Origin: Pedobacter sp. MR2016-24
GTDB lineage: Bacteria; Bacteroidota; Bacteroidia; Sphingobacteriales; Sphingobacteriaceae
Reading direction: 5' to 3'
Length of the DNA: 64,000 nucleotides
Assembly: GCF_026239655.1 (NCBI RefSeq)
Contig: NZ_JAPIVO010000007.1
Span: forward strand, 248,001 to 312,000
The notes beneath the pieces were generated by a model, which did not search any database, was not told where the DNA came from, and worked only from the letters and a program-made list of their open reading frames with translations. A program made the position numbers and the translations under genes. Of this stretch, positions 8,583-16,824 are shown in pieces. Every line of letters starts with the position of its first letter. The first letter of the stretch is position 1.

Positions 8583-9473
8583 CTATCCGTTTCTGTATTT
8601 GGCAGGCGTAGCTCCCGTGAGTTTTTTATAGAAGTTTTGGAAATGAGGAGTTTCCTGAAAATGGAGGCACCAGGCAATTTCTTTGACACTGAGAGCAGTA
8701 TGTTTTAACAGTATATTTGCTTCCTCTATTATCCTTTCCTGTATGATGGTTTGGGTAGTTTTGCCCATTGAAGCTTTTAGTACCTTATTCAGATGATCTA
8801 CTGTTGTACTGAGCAGCGCTGCATAATAAGCGGGCGATTTGCTTTCGAGTATTGTACTGTTACTAATCCTGGAGAATGCATCTTCCAGCGTTTTGAAAAA
8901 GCGTTCTTCGAGACTTCCCTCTGCGGCAGGCAGCGTATGATAGAATTGCTCATCCAGCTTTTGCACATAATGAATAATATCAAAAATCCGGTTCCTGATC
9001 AATTGTTCTTTATAGGGATAAGGTGACAGATATTCATTTTCAACCTGATCAAACAGCAGCATCAAGTCATTGTATTGCACTTCAGCTAAGGACTTCACAT
9101 AGATATCCCGCTTTTGAAAAATAGGAAGCGTGGCAAAACTAAGCGGACTCATCCCGCGAAGAAACGTCTCGCTGCAAACACAGTATTTTCCATCAAATTG
9201 TTTGTCGTCAGTAGTAAAAGCAAATCTGGCTAATGGATCACTAAAAATAATGTTATAACCGGAGATATTGATCTTAAGGGATTTTGATTCGTACATGGCA
9301 CTCCCCCTGACAAGCGCTATTTTGTAAAAGGGTTTCCTTTGGAGCCGCTCGCAGGCTGACAGGTCTTTCTGCAGATTTTTCCATAACAGGAAATCGAAGT
9401 GCCCCAGGAAACCGTCTTCTGTTGGGTGGATGCCGTGTACATACTGATCATAAAATTTATTAATTTCCGTCAT
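8583..9473 (-). CDS. AraC family transcriptional regulator
   Basis: A 296-residue protein: an N-terminal sensory domain (about 1-190) without clear ligand motifs, and a C-terminal double helix-turn-helix (about 205-295). The second recognition unit is LSVKEIAWCLHFQETPHFQNFYKKLTG followed by TPAKYR, the AraC hallmark. The gene is followed by an NmrA-like oxidoreductase in the same direction and probably regulates it together with itself. A 12-bp perfect palindrome 58 bases upstream of its start (9532-9543) is a candidate binding or control site. Confidence 0.88.
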   Translation of the reverse strand: MTEINKFYDQYVHGIHPTEDGFLGHFDFLLWKNLQKDLSACERLQRKPFYKIALVRGSAMYESKSLKINISGYNIIFSDPLARFAFTTDDKQFDGKYCVCSETFLRGMSPLSFATLPIFQKRDIYVKSLAEVQYNDLMLLFDQVENEYLSPYPYKEQLIRNRIFDIIHYVQKLDEQFYHTLPAAEGSLEERFFKTLEDAFSRISNSTILESKSPAYYAALLSTTVDHLNKVLKASMGKTTQTIIQERIIEEANILLKHTALSVKEIAWCLHFQETPHFQNFYKKLTGATPAKYRNG

Positions 9474-9531
9474 ACTCCTTTTAAAGAACTCTGAATAAAT
9501 TCATGCTTTCTAATTTAGGCATCCTTAATAA

Positions 9532-9543
9532 GCCATTAATGGC
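9532..9543. promoter_or_regulatory. 12-bp perfect palindrome upstream of AraC gene
   Basis: GCCATTAATGGC reads the same on both strands and lies in the 132-base gap between two minus-strand genes, 58 bases upstream of the AraC start. It could be an operator, but AraC proteins more often bind direct repeats, so the link is only positional. Confidence 0.3.
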
Positions 9544-9605
9544 CTTTCATCAGCTAATTGCACTGTTGTGAGATCTATGCTTAGCAAAGGTAGTTATCAT
9601 TTTTA

Positions 9606-10376
9606 CTATAGCTGCTTTTTCCAAAATTGATTCCCTGCTGAATAAATATGAAGCTTTTCCATCTTTTTTATATATGACTTATCATACATTGCTAATGTTA
9701 TTTCTGTAACATACATCGATTTAGCTATCCTGTTTCCCTGTGAATCGTAAGCTATTTCTTCCTCTTTATTGTCTCTCTTAGACAACATATAATAGAATAA
9801 TTCCCCTTCCCAATAAGAAGCATTTGGAGTGCTGTCATCAACCGCAATTTTCTTACCGACCTTACTGATATAATCTTTAATTTTGTTGAATTCGGCGATA
9901 TTTTTCGAAGTTTTGCCCACTTCCAGATACATCAGGTTTCCTTTTCGGTCTTCGACCATATCCATTTTAGGGAATGGGACTGTATTTAATATAGCCAGCG
10001 TGTCTTTTTCCGTATTGTATGCAACTGTCTTATAACGGTAACCAAATATTTCTGTTGGGTTTTTATTTCTTACCATCCAGTCATTTGTTGGCTCCAGCGA
10101 TAAATCTGCAGGTAATCTTCCATCCGTTTTAAAATAACCTAAAGTGTCTTTCATAAAAAATGGATCATCTAAAAGCGCCAATGCTTTTTTTTTATCCAAA
10201 CTTTTAGGGTCTGTGGCAATAGTTTCATTGGTCTTTTTCACTTTGTTATGATAAAATGCGGAGACATCGAAATCATTCGATATTTGTGTTAAATCAACAA
10301 ATTTTTGATCTTGAGAATGGCAGGAAGCAGCACTGAATGAAGCTAAAAGAAGACAAATTTTAATCGTTTTTTTCAT
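9606..10376 (-). CDS. Lipoprotein of unknown function
   Basis: The start at 10376 (second in-frame Met) gives a clean signal peptide: KK, a hydrophobic core and lipobox FSAASC with Cys at about residue 19, for a 256-residue precursor. The mature protein has alternating charged and hydrophobic strands, no repeats, and a middle segment DWMVRNKNPTEIFGYRYKT. I do not recognise the family. It is followed downstream by the AraC gene and preceded by another small lipoprotein on the same strand, 62 bases away, so the two lipoproteins could share a transcript. Confidence 0.6.
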   Translation of the reverse strand: MKKTIKICLLLASFSAASCHSQDQKFVDLTQISNDFDVSAFYHNKVKKTNETIATDPKSLDKKKALALLDDPFFMKDTLGYFKTDGRLPADLSLEPTNDWMVRNKNPTEIFGYRYKTVAYNTEKDTLAILNTVPFPKMDMVEDRKGNLMYLEVGKTSKNIAEFNKIKDYISKVGKKIAVDDSTPNASYWEGELFYYMLSKRDNKEEEIAYDSQGNRIAKSMYVTEITLAMYDKSYIKKMEKLHIYSAGNQFWKKQL

Positions 10377-10438
10377 AAAGGGAAATTTGGTTGGCATAAC
10401 GCGTAATATAGTAAAGAAAGATACAGAGCTGGGGTTTG

Positions 10439-10951
10439 CTAATGGATATGATTCACTTGCAAAAATGTTGACCTTGCTTTTTGCCTTGCCTGATCGCTGT
10501 CACTGATGGCCTTATGTAAGGTCAGGCGTTTGCGTGGCAAGTCTGAGATATCCATTGCTGCTTTTTTAGCTTTTGCAGTATCCTTTTGAAGGGTGATGGT
10601 CATCAACTGAGCTTCCAGTATATCAAGTTCCTTGAGTGAAAGTATGTTTTTATAGTAACTTGTTGTGCTTTTCTTTAGTCGATCTGCATCGTCTATGCCC
10701 ATCACATTTGTGTGATCAACTTCCTGGATAATGCTTTCCAGTCTACTGGCCTGTTTTTTTCCTATAGAAAGTGCTAACTCAGGTTTTCTGGCCACCAGGG
10801 CCTCCAGACGATTGCTCTCCAAACTGTCAGCGACGAGTACGCGGAAAACTTTACGGTCTGTTGAATCAAGAAGGCTATTATATTCCCGGGCTCTTCCAGA
10901 CTGACAAGAGAGAAACGTAGCGATGATAAGTATAGTAATGAGGTATTTCAT
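10439..10951 (-). CDS. Small helical lipoprotein
   Basis: A 170-residue precursor with lipobox ATFLSC (Cys about residue 16). The mature part is almost entirely alpha-helical and highly charged, with heptad-like stretches (ALVARKPELALSIGKKQASRLESIIQE; LSLKELDILEAQLMTITLQ), so a coiled coil or helical hairpin is likely. No family recognised. It lies upstream of and in line with the lipoprotein ending at 9606. Confidence 0.55.
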   Translation of the reverse strand: MKYLITILIIATFLSCQSGRAREYNSLLDSTDRKVFRVLVADSLESNRLEALVARKPELALSIGKKQASRLESIIQEVDHTNVMGIDDADRLKKSTTSYYKNILSLKELDILEAQLMTITLQKDTAKAKKAAMDISDLPRKRLTLHKAISDSDQARQKARSTFLQVNHIH

Positions 10952-11017
10952 GATATGTGATCAAATAGGATTAACATTTTCAAATAACTCATTGTTTGAT
11001 GCGATGCAGTTTGAGTG

Positions 11018-11497
11018 TTAATACATTTTTCTGATCATTATGTCCTGCTTTTTATCTGTCAACCACAAATGGATTTCATAAAAGTCCGAACCGTCGAGCC
11101 CATCATCACTTATTTGATCAAGATTGAAATAATAAATCCTTGCTCTGTAAATTCCATTCTTAAGTTCAATCCTTTTGGCTTCTGGAAAATAGTCCGTGCA
11201 TCCTGCAATTACAATTTTTCCCGAACTAACTTCAATATCGCATTCATTGATCTGGCTAATTACGTTTTCATTGTTAGTGTAAACAGGCGGTTCACTTTCA
11301 AATATCTTCACTATAACTGGAACAGTAACATTCCTTACCGTTCCAATGCCTATGGTTCCATCTGCTATTGCTAAAAGCCGGTCTACTGCTTCCGTTGTCC
11401 ACTGAGCACTTAAATCACCTTCCGCTCCCTCATCCTGAATATAAAACTGAAAATAATCTGCAAATAGTGCTAAGGTAATTTCATTGTTGACTTTCAT
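11018..11497 (-). CDS. Conserved hypothetical cytoplasmic protein (ComJ-like pattern)
   Basis: The protein has 159 residues, no signal peptide and an acidic, beta-rich sequence. It starts with LALFADYFQFYIQDEG, then SAQWTTEAVDRLLAIADGTIGIGTVRNVTVPV. This order recalls ComJ-like nuclease-inhibitor proteins and relatives found singly in many bacteria; the comparison is from memory. No nuclease gene is adjacent, so it would be an orphan if it is an inhibitor. Function uncertain. Confidence 0.55.
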   Translation of the reverse strand: MKVNNEITLALFADYFQFYIQDEGAEGDLSAQWTTEAVDRLLAIADGTIGIGTVRNVTVPVIVKIFESEPPVYTNNENVISQINECDIEVSSGKIVIAGCTDYFPEAKRIELKNGIYRARIYYFNLDQISDDGLDGSDFYEIHLWLTDKKQDIMIRKMY

Positions 11498-11656
11498 AAA
11501 TGCGCTAGCTATAGTTTTTATTTTTTTAAGTACTCTAAATTAACAATAAACGATAAGAAAACTATTATCAGGTCAGCTATCGTGCAAATCCTAAAATCCT
11601 ATATTAGCTGAACTAATGTATTGAAGGAATGGGTTGAATCATCGATGGAAAGCAAT

Positions 11657-12133
11657 TCAGGGCTTTAAAAAATAGCGGAAGTTTTTGCTAAGATCAATAT
11701 TGATCTCCCGTCCACGGATATCTATTGGAACAATGTGAATGATGATATCATTTGTTTTTTTTGGATAATCAACCAGAAACCGTTCATGACAATCGTCCTG
11801 ACCAACTGCATAGCTGCCTGCATACTGAACTGAGCGCGTGCTATAGTCCGGAGATTGTCCGGGTTTCAGCAAAAAAACGCGAAATGCGTGGGGACAGGCT
11901 CTTTTAACTCCGCCGTTAAATTCCAGAATCAGTTGTTTATAGTGGCCATTGGCGGTTGTCAAATCCCGGTATGGAATAGAAATCACTACAGGTCGCCTGT
12001 TGCCAGGCACCTGTGTCCGCACTTTTCCAGCCAGAATGAATCCTACTGCCAGCAAAAGGAATTGAAAAACCTTATGCCTGTTGCGTAACAACAATTTCCA
12101 CTTGTGCATCCAAAAATTCCGCTTTGCCTCCAT
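11657..12133 (-). CDS. Secreted partner of tyrosinase, possibly a free-standing KFDV-like domain
   Basis: Up to 158 residues, with a second possible start at Met9 (12109). A long basic leader and hydrophobic segment (VFQFLLLAVGFILAG) mark export by Sec. The mature part is a beta-rich domain of about 110 residues. Its order of motifs, FRVFLLKPG, then YAGSYAVG, then a strand, then IIIHIVPIDIRG, runs parallel to the last 130 residues of the upstream tyrosinase (FYVRVFING, HYLGSFSFF, NFQLLTIPYIDG). Two cysteines could form a disulfide. It overlaps the tyrosinase gene by 62 bases (38 from Met9), so translation is coupled. A role in copper loading or shielding of the enzyme is an inference. Confidence 0.6.
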   Translation of the reverse strand: MEAKRNFWMHKWKLLLRNRHKVFQFLLLAVGFILAGKVRTQVPGNRRPVVISIPYRDLTTANGHYKQLILEFNGGVKRACPHAFRVFLLKPGQSPDYSTRSVQYAGSYAVGQDDCHERFLVDYPKKTNDIIIHIVPIDIRGREINIDLSKNFRYFLKP

Positions 12134-13496
12134 CTATATAGGGTATAGTGAGCAGTTGAAAATTAATCCTATCCATAGCTTTTTTCTGACTGCTGGTTTT
12201 CCGGCCAACACCATAAAGTTCTTTTAGTTTTGAAGTGATATCGAAAGAGAAATACAGTCTCTGTTTTTCGTGATGTTCCATCATTTCTCCGTCCCCGTGG
12301 TCATGATTTGATGCGAAAAATGAAAAGCTCCCCAGATAATGTGGATCCGTAATCGGCGTATCTTTTGTAATGTGTTTTCCATTGATAAATACCCGCACAT
12401 AAAAATCCTCTTCATTTGTAGGCACACCACTAATAATTGCCGTTACACACCTGGACTTTGGCTTCCACCTGGACGTAGGGCTAACAAATGCCTTTTCAAA
12501 AAGCTGGCTGAAGCCCTCCACACCCAAAGAGGCTGACTGGAATTTTTGTAGCCTGGCAACCTCATTGCTTTTTATCGAAGAATTATCCAGGAGAGCAAAG
12601 GTACCAGGGACTGTTCTTGCAGGCGCCACAGGAGCAGACTGCCCTTCATAGGTGTAGCCAAGTGCTGCCACCGAAGAAAGCGAGCTAACGGTAAAATCAA
12701 CCGGAAGCCCATCCGCGCCGTAAAAGTTGGCTTGAAATAAATGATTGGTGTAAACAGTATCAACGGAATTTAAATGCCCCAAGATGTTCCATGCATTCCA
12801 TAAACGGTCTATATTGGCATGATGAAGCCAGAAAAGCGGGTCGAGCGCTGCGGTTTTTGCATCAGCCATTTTACCCCCCACAAAATTATGGATATGGTTG
12901 TGTGGACCGCCCTCCAGTCTTCCTGAAGCAACCCGCTTCTTTTGTATACTGGTCTTGGCACTTGCAAAGTCCTGGAAGGGAGATGTATTCAATATGGAAT
13001 TAATTGCGTTTTGGCCCACAAATTCTGCCAGAGCAGAACCATTACCATTCGCGGCTGCCCTTCTGGAACTTTCATATAAGGGGCTTGACGTATCTTTAAA
13101 GGGTTGCGGGATTGTTGGGTTTAACGTCCAATCCCAGTAGGGAAGGTTGAAAGATGGAACTCCGGAGGCCTGACGGCAGATTTCCTCAAATTTCAAAATA
13201 TAAGCGCGGTGCCATGGTAAGAAAAACCAATTTTGATGTGGACAAAACTGGTTATGTATAGTAGCTTGAAAAGCCCAGCTGGTAGGATCGCTGGCGGGTC
13301 TTGCCTTCATCACCTCGACAGCGTTTCTGTAGGCAAGCAAATCCGGATCAGCAGGGCCAAGTGTGTTGACGTCTTTACGGATTCGGAGTAGTTGCCCGGG
13401 TGTATTGAAACCAAGAGCTGCCAAACTTGATGGTAAGCAGAATCCACCTGTCAATATAAATGAGTTTCTGATAAAATCCCTTCTTTTAATATTCAT
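12072..13496 (-). CDS. Tat-exported tyrosinase / polyphenol oxidase with KFDV-like C-terminal domain
   Basis: A 474-residue type 3 copper oxidase that should oxidise phenols or catechols to quinones outside the cytoplasm. Residues 5-30 are a Tat signal (KRRDFIRNS). The CuA site has His81, Cys85, His87 and His96 within HNQFCPHQNWFFLPWHR; the Cys may form the Cys-His thioether known from fungal and plant enzymes. CuB has His199 and His203 in PHNHIHNFVGG and the FWLHHANIDR motif (222-231). After a linker, residues about 340-472 resemble the KFDV domain of plant polyphenol oxidases. A small secreted protein gene overlaps its 3' end. Confidence 0.93.
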   Translation of the reverse strand: MNIKRRDFIRNSFILTGGFCLPSSLAALGFNTPGQLLRIRKDVNTLGPADPDLLAYRNAVEVMKARPASDPTSWAFQATIHNQFCPHQNWFFLPWHRAYILKFEEICRQASGVPSFNLPYWDWTLNPTIPQPFKDTSSPLYESSRRAAANGNGSALAEFVGQNAINSILNTSPFQDFASAKTSIQKKRVASGRLEGGPHNHIHNFVGGKMADAKTAALDPLFWLHHANIDRLWNAWNILGHLNSVDTVYTNHLFQANFYGADGLPVDFTVSSLSSVAALGYTYEGQSAPVAPARTVPGTFALLDNSSIKSNEVARLQKFQSASLGVEGFSQLFEKAFVSPTSRWKPKSRCVTAIISGVPTNEEDFYVRVFINGKHITKDTPITDPHYLGSFSFFASNHDHGDGEMMEHHEKQRLYFSFDITSKLKELYGVGRKTSSQKKAMDRINFQLLTIPYIDGGKAEFLDAQVEIVVTQQA

Positions 13497-13609
13497 TTGA
13501 GTGCGGTTAAATATTTAGCATACAATTTATTGATATTAATATACTGATAATCAAGGGATAGAAATGTGTTAGATGACCCAATAAGTGATCCTTTAAAATC
13601 AAAAAAAAA

Positions 13610-13633
13610 CCCGCTTTAATAAATTAAAGCGGG
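13610..13633 (-). terminator. Rho-independent terminator of the phosphodiesterase operon
   Basis: A 10-bp perfect stem (CCCGCTTTAA / TTAAAGCGGG) with a 4-base loop lies 20 bases after the stop of the minus-strand phosphodiesterase gene. Read on the minus strand it is followed by a run of nine T. It ends the SusC/SusD/phosphodiesterase transcript and separates it from the tyrosinase gene. Confidence 0.92.
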
Positions 13634-13653
13634 TCGCATATCTAAAAAAAACG

Positions 13654-14886
13654 CTATTTAATGATCATCCACTGATTGACGCTATTATTCGGTGCTTCAA
13701 CCACCACCTTATAAAATGCGGATGGATATTGTTTAACATCAGCAAGGTAATGCTGTTGCGCTAAATCAACTTCGCCTAAAAGTCGGTAATCATCCTTTCC
13801 TCCTGATTTAACGTTGTTTGTTTTCGCGATCCAGATCTTCGCCTTTCCACTTTTCTCCAGCGCTTTCCAGCTGATATCTATCAGGCCCTGGGTATAAATA
13901 GTCTTTAAACCAGTGATTGAAACCGGTCCTATAAAGGTAGTACCGTCCACTTCCCTTGCTACAGGCGTCGGAAATTTGACGTTCAGGTACTGTGCGATGG
14001 ATGGCATGATGTCAACAATACCAAGGTCGAAATACTGACCATAGGTGTTCAGGTTTTTATAGTTGCTCACCATCCAGGTGGAACGTTGGCGGTCTGACTG
14101 TCCGCCGTGCCCGCGACCGGATTTTTCATCCCTGCCATGATCAGTAGTGATCACAATCAGCCAGTCTTCCTTGAAATTTTTCTCCCTGTAGCTGATTGCA
14201 TCCCAGATCTTGCCCATTTGTAGATCCAGCATGGCAATTGCTTTGGAATACTCCGGGCTATCACCATAGCGGTGTCCCATATCGTCCGTATATTCAAGAT
14301 ATACCCAGGACAGATCAGGTGCGTTTGTATGTATGGTATTTGCAGCCTGTTTAACTACTTCTTCATCAATCTGGTGCATATAGGCCGAAAGCTTGTCGTG
14401 TTTGAAACGTACGGTATCGAGTTCATAACCATCAAAGGCATAGTCTGGCTTGAAGTGACCGGTTTCAGGCAAATCAGCACCTAATAGCTTCGTACGGTTA
14501 TCTGTCCAGCTGGAAAAAATGGCTGTTTTTTTGGCAGGGTATTGTTCTTTAAACAACCTGAAAATGGTTGGATAATTATAATTTGGATCCTTGATGTCAT
14601 TATCAGGCACATTGTGTTTGTTCACCCAGGTTCCTGTGAGCAAGCTATTGTAACCTACTGCGGAGATGGTTGGGGTTTCATTATAGGTACCTTTATCTCC
14701 GCCAACATGCATGCGTGAGTACGATCCAGCTTGTATAATCTTCTTAAAATTAGGGAGGTTTTCACGTTCAAATGCATCTGCCGCGATACCATCGGCAATA
14801 ATGTAAACTACTTTTTTGGTACGCTGTTGTGCCGAAACATTTAAGGCTAAGGCCATACAAGCGGCAGAAATAATTATTTTGATCAT
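13654..14886 (-). CDS. Secreted alkaline-phosphatase-superfamily phosphodiesterase / nucleotide pyrophosphatase
   Basis: A 410-residue protein with a signal peptide (1-19, cleavage at VSA-QQ). It carries the metal-binding pattern of the type I phosphodiesterase/nucleotide pyrophosphatase branch: Asp32 in IIADGI, a likely nucleophile Ser75 at the place of the usual Thr, Asp201 and His205 in DDMGHRYG, Asp249-His250 in TTDHGR, and His260. It should hydrolyse phosphomonoesters or phosphodiesters in the periplasm. Residues about 310-410 form an extra beta-rich tail. It is the last gene of a SusC/SusD operon, 121 bases after SusD, and is followed by a strong terminator. Substrate not determinable from sequence. 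Confidence 0.88.
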   Translation of the reverse strand: MIKIIISAACMALALNVSAQQRTKKVVYIIADGIAADAFERENLPNFKKIIQAGSYSRMHVGGDKGTYNETPTISAVGYNSLLTGTWVNKHNVPDNDIKDPNYNYPTIFRLFKEQYPAKKTAIFSSWTDNRTKLLGADLPETGHFKPDYAFDGYELDTVRFKHDKLSAYMHQIDEEVVKQAANTIHTNAPDLSWVYLEYTDDMGHRYGDSPEYSKAIAMLDLQMGKIWDAISYREKNFKEDWLIVITTDHGRDEKSGRGHGGQSDRQRSTWMVSNYKNLNTYGQYFDLGIVDIMPSIAQYLNVKFPTPVAREVDGTTFIGPVSITGLKTIYTQGLIDISWKALEKSGKAKIWIAKTNNVKSGGKDDYRLLGEVDLAQQHYLADVKQYPSAFYKVVVEAPNNSVNQWMIIK

Positions 14887-14907
14887 CTTGATTTTCTTGT
14901 TTTAAAG

Positions 14908-15003
14908 TTAAAAAGAATGTGGGATATATTGATTTTCAATTGTTCCGTCCGCATAGAGTTGGAGGATGGCATAGCCGGGCGGGGTTCTTCTTTTGATCTC
15001 CAT
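14908..15003 (-). pseudogene. 31-codon remnant resembling the tail of a metallophosphoesterase
   Basis: Between SusD and the phosphodiesterase a short frame begins at ATG 15003, four bases after the SusD stop, and ends at TAA 14908. It encodes MEIKRRTPPGYAILQLYADG and 11 more residues ending in IPHSF. The R-R-T-P-x-G-(Y/F)-A-I-L pattern with a following D-G turn is what I would expect at the C terminus of calcineurin-like phosphoesterases that accompany SusC/SusD pairs. No other part of such an enzyme is present, so a deletion that kept the tail is the simplest reading. It could instead be a chance frame. Confidence 0.4.
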
Positions 15004-15007
15004 ACAA

Positions 15008-16801
15008 TTACCAGCCAAAGTTTTGTTTGAGGTTCGGGTTTAAGATAACCTGCTGCTGCGGGATCGGTCTGTAATAATACTTGGGTTCTGCAAAAGTACG
15101 GACGGTACTTTCGGTCACTATATTTCCCCCGCTGTTTCCATTTTTAAGGTACACTGTAGCATCACTGCCAATTGTTCCGGCGCGGTAATAGATCAATACT
15201 TTGCCCAGTGAATTTTTCTCCTTGGCTTCCTCTGCAGGAATTGTTGCCGATCGGTCTATCAGGATAATATCTTCAACACCGTCTCCGGTCATGTCATATT
15301 TCCCTAATCCTTTAAAATACATTCCCTCTGGGATCCTGGTTAACAATTTACCTGCTTTCCAGCGCATCAGGTCATCAAAGCGGGTGTTCTCAAAAGCGAA
15401 TTCTATCCGGCGCTCGCGTCTGATCTCGAGAATGACACCTGTATTGGAAGTCACATTGGGATATTGCTGCTGTAATAGCGGATCGATGTTTCCGTTAGCC
15501 ACAACAAGGTTCAGATCGGGAATACCTGCACGGCGTCTCAGCAAATTGACCGACTGATCCAGCTGTGCTTGTGTTAGCGTACCTAACTCGGCTAATGCTT
15601 CGGCATAGGTAAGCAAGACTTCCGCATAGCGGTACACCGGAAAATCTACACCATTGATGGTATTGTTGTCTGTACTGTTTACATACCCTTTCAGCTGATG
15701 ATAACCCGTAAAATTTTTATTTAAGCGCTGGATATATGGCGTCGGGTCCGGTACACTTACCCAGCCAGGATACACAATGCTCTGTGCCATGCGGGGATCA
15801 CGATTTTTAAACTCTTCAACAAAAGTCATTTGTGCGTAGTCGGGCAAACTGGTAAACCGGGTTCCGTCCTTCATCAGGTAAGTCTGCAGCAGGTCTTTCG
15901 AAGGCCCCTGTTCATAATCACCAAACACAGCCCTTTGCACATCCTGGCCTTTACCTTTGGTCAGGTCGAAGATATTCACCAGGATCACCTCGGGATTAGC
16001 GGTCAAATCCTGACTATTAAACAAAGTGCCGTAATCCTCTTCAGGCTTACCGGTAGTGTAAATACTAAACTTTTTTGCGTCTATCATCTCTCCTGCTATT
16101 CTGGAGGCAGTTTGCAGATAGGTATTTGCTGTAGCAGTCAGGTTCAGTTCATCGTGATATTTACGGAACGTTCCTTCATATAAGGCTGCTCGTGCATAAA
16201 AAACCGCAACTGCCCATTTTCCCGGAGTACCTAGAGGAACTGTTTCACGTACATTTTTATAAGCGAAATCCAGATCTGCCATAATGCTGTCTACAATGAG
16301 TGTGCGTGGATCACGACCTTTCTTCAGATCCGGACTGTTAGGCCCTAATGTGCCGGAAAACCATGGCACATCAGAATAGCGTTTAACTTTATCCAGGTAA
16401 AACATGGCACGATAGTATTTTGCGAGGCCGGCATAATGATTTTTTGAGGCGGCATTTACATCAGCCTTCTGGTAGTTTTCCAGAAAGTAGTTGATGTTGC
16501 GTAACCTGCTCCAGCCCCAGCCGGCTGAGTCAATGTTCATCGCAGTGATATTTCCCAGCATGATGTTCTTGACTTCCACAGCCCCGGTAGTTGCTGCGTT
16601 ATCTGTATTCTGATCATTTGCATACGAATTCCGGTCCGGCTGCGACAATAAGCCGTTAATGTATAAGGTAAGATCATCCTCCGTATTAAAAAACAGGGTC
16701 GGTGAAATGGATGTTTGCGGGTAACGGTCCAGACCACCTTTTTTACAGGCTGCAACGATACTTAATGCGGCAAGGCCCAGGATATATATATAATTCTTCA
16801 T
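15008..16801 (-). CDS. SusD/RagB family nutrient-binding outer membrane lipoprotein
   Basis: A 597-residue lipoprotein with lipobox IVAAC (Cys19) followed by KK. It has the N-terminal SusD-like TPR region (about 25-220), including FYLDKVKRYSDVPW, and the C-terminal RagB/SusD part with YAEVLLTYAEALAELG, NLLRRRAGIPDL and RRERRIEFAFENTRFDDLMRW. It should cap the SusC barrel encoded 23 bases upstream and bind the nutrient. With the downstream phosphodiesterase it suggests a phosphorylated or phosphodiester-containing ligand; this is inferred from context only. Confidence 0.95.
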   Translation of the reverse strand: MKNYIYILGLAALSIVAACKKGGLDRYPQTSISPTLFFNTEDDLTLYINGLLSQPDRNSYANDQNTDNAATTGAVEVKNIMLGNITAMNIDSAGWGWSRLRNINYFLENYQKADVNAASKNHYAGLAKYYRAMFYLDKVKRYSDVPWFSGTLGPNSPDLKKGRDPRTLIVDSIMADLDFAYKNVRETVPLGTPGKWAVAVFYARAALYEGTFRKYHDELNLTATANTYLQTASRIAGEMIDAKKFSIYTTGKPEEDYGTLFNSQDLTANPEVILVNIFDLTKGKGQDVQRAVFGDYEQGPSKDLLQTYLMKDGTRFTSLPDYAQMTFVEEFKNRDPRMAQSIVYPGWVSVPDPTPYIQRLNKNFTGYHQLKGYVNSTDNNTINGVDFPVYRYAEVLLTYAEALAELGTLTQAQLDQSVNLLRRRAGIPDLNLVVANGNIDPLLQQQYPNVTSNTGVILEIRRERRIEFAFENTRFDDLMRWKAGKLLTRIPEGMYFKGLGKYDMTGDGVEDIILIDRSATIPAEEAKEKNSLGKVLIYYRAGTIGSDATVYLKNGNSGGNIVTESTVRTFAEPKYYYRPIPQQQVILNPNLKQNFGW

Positions 16802-16824
16802 TTGATATGTTTTGAATGATAGGG

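Noticed and set aside
8501..8689. 63-residue N-terminal extension of the NmrA-like protein
   Set aside because: The Rossmann strand starts exactly at the internal Met at 8500, and the extension reads as non-coding and runs into the upstream AraC gene.
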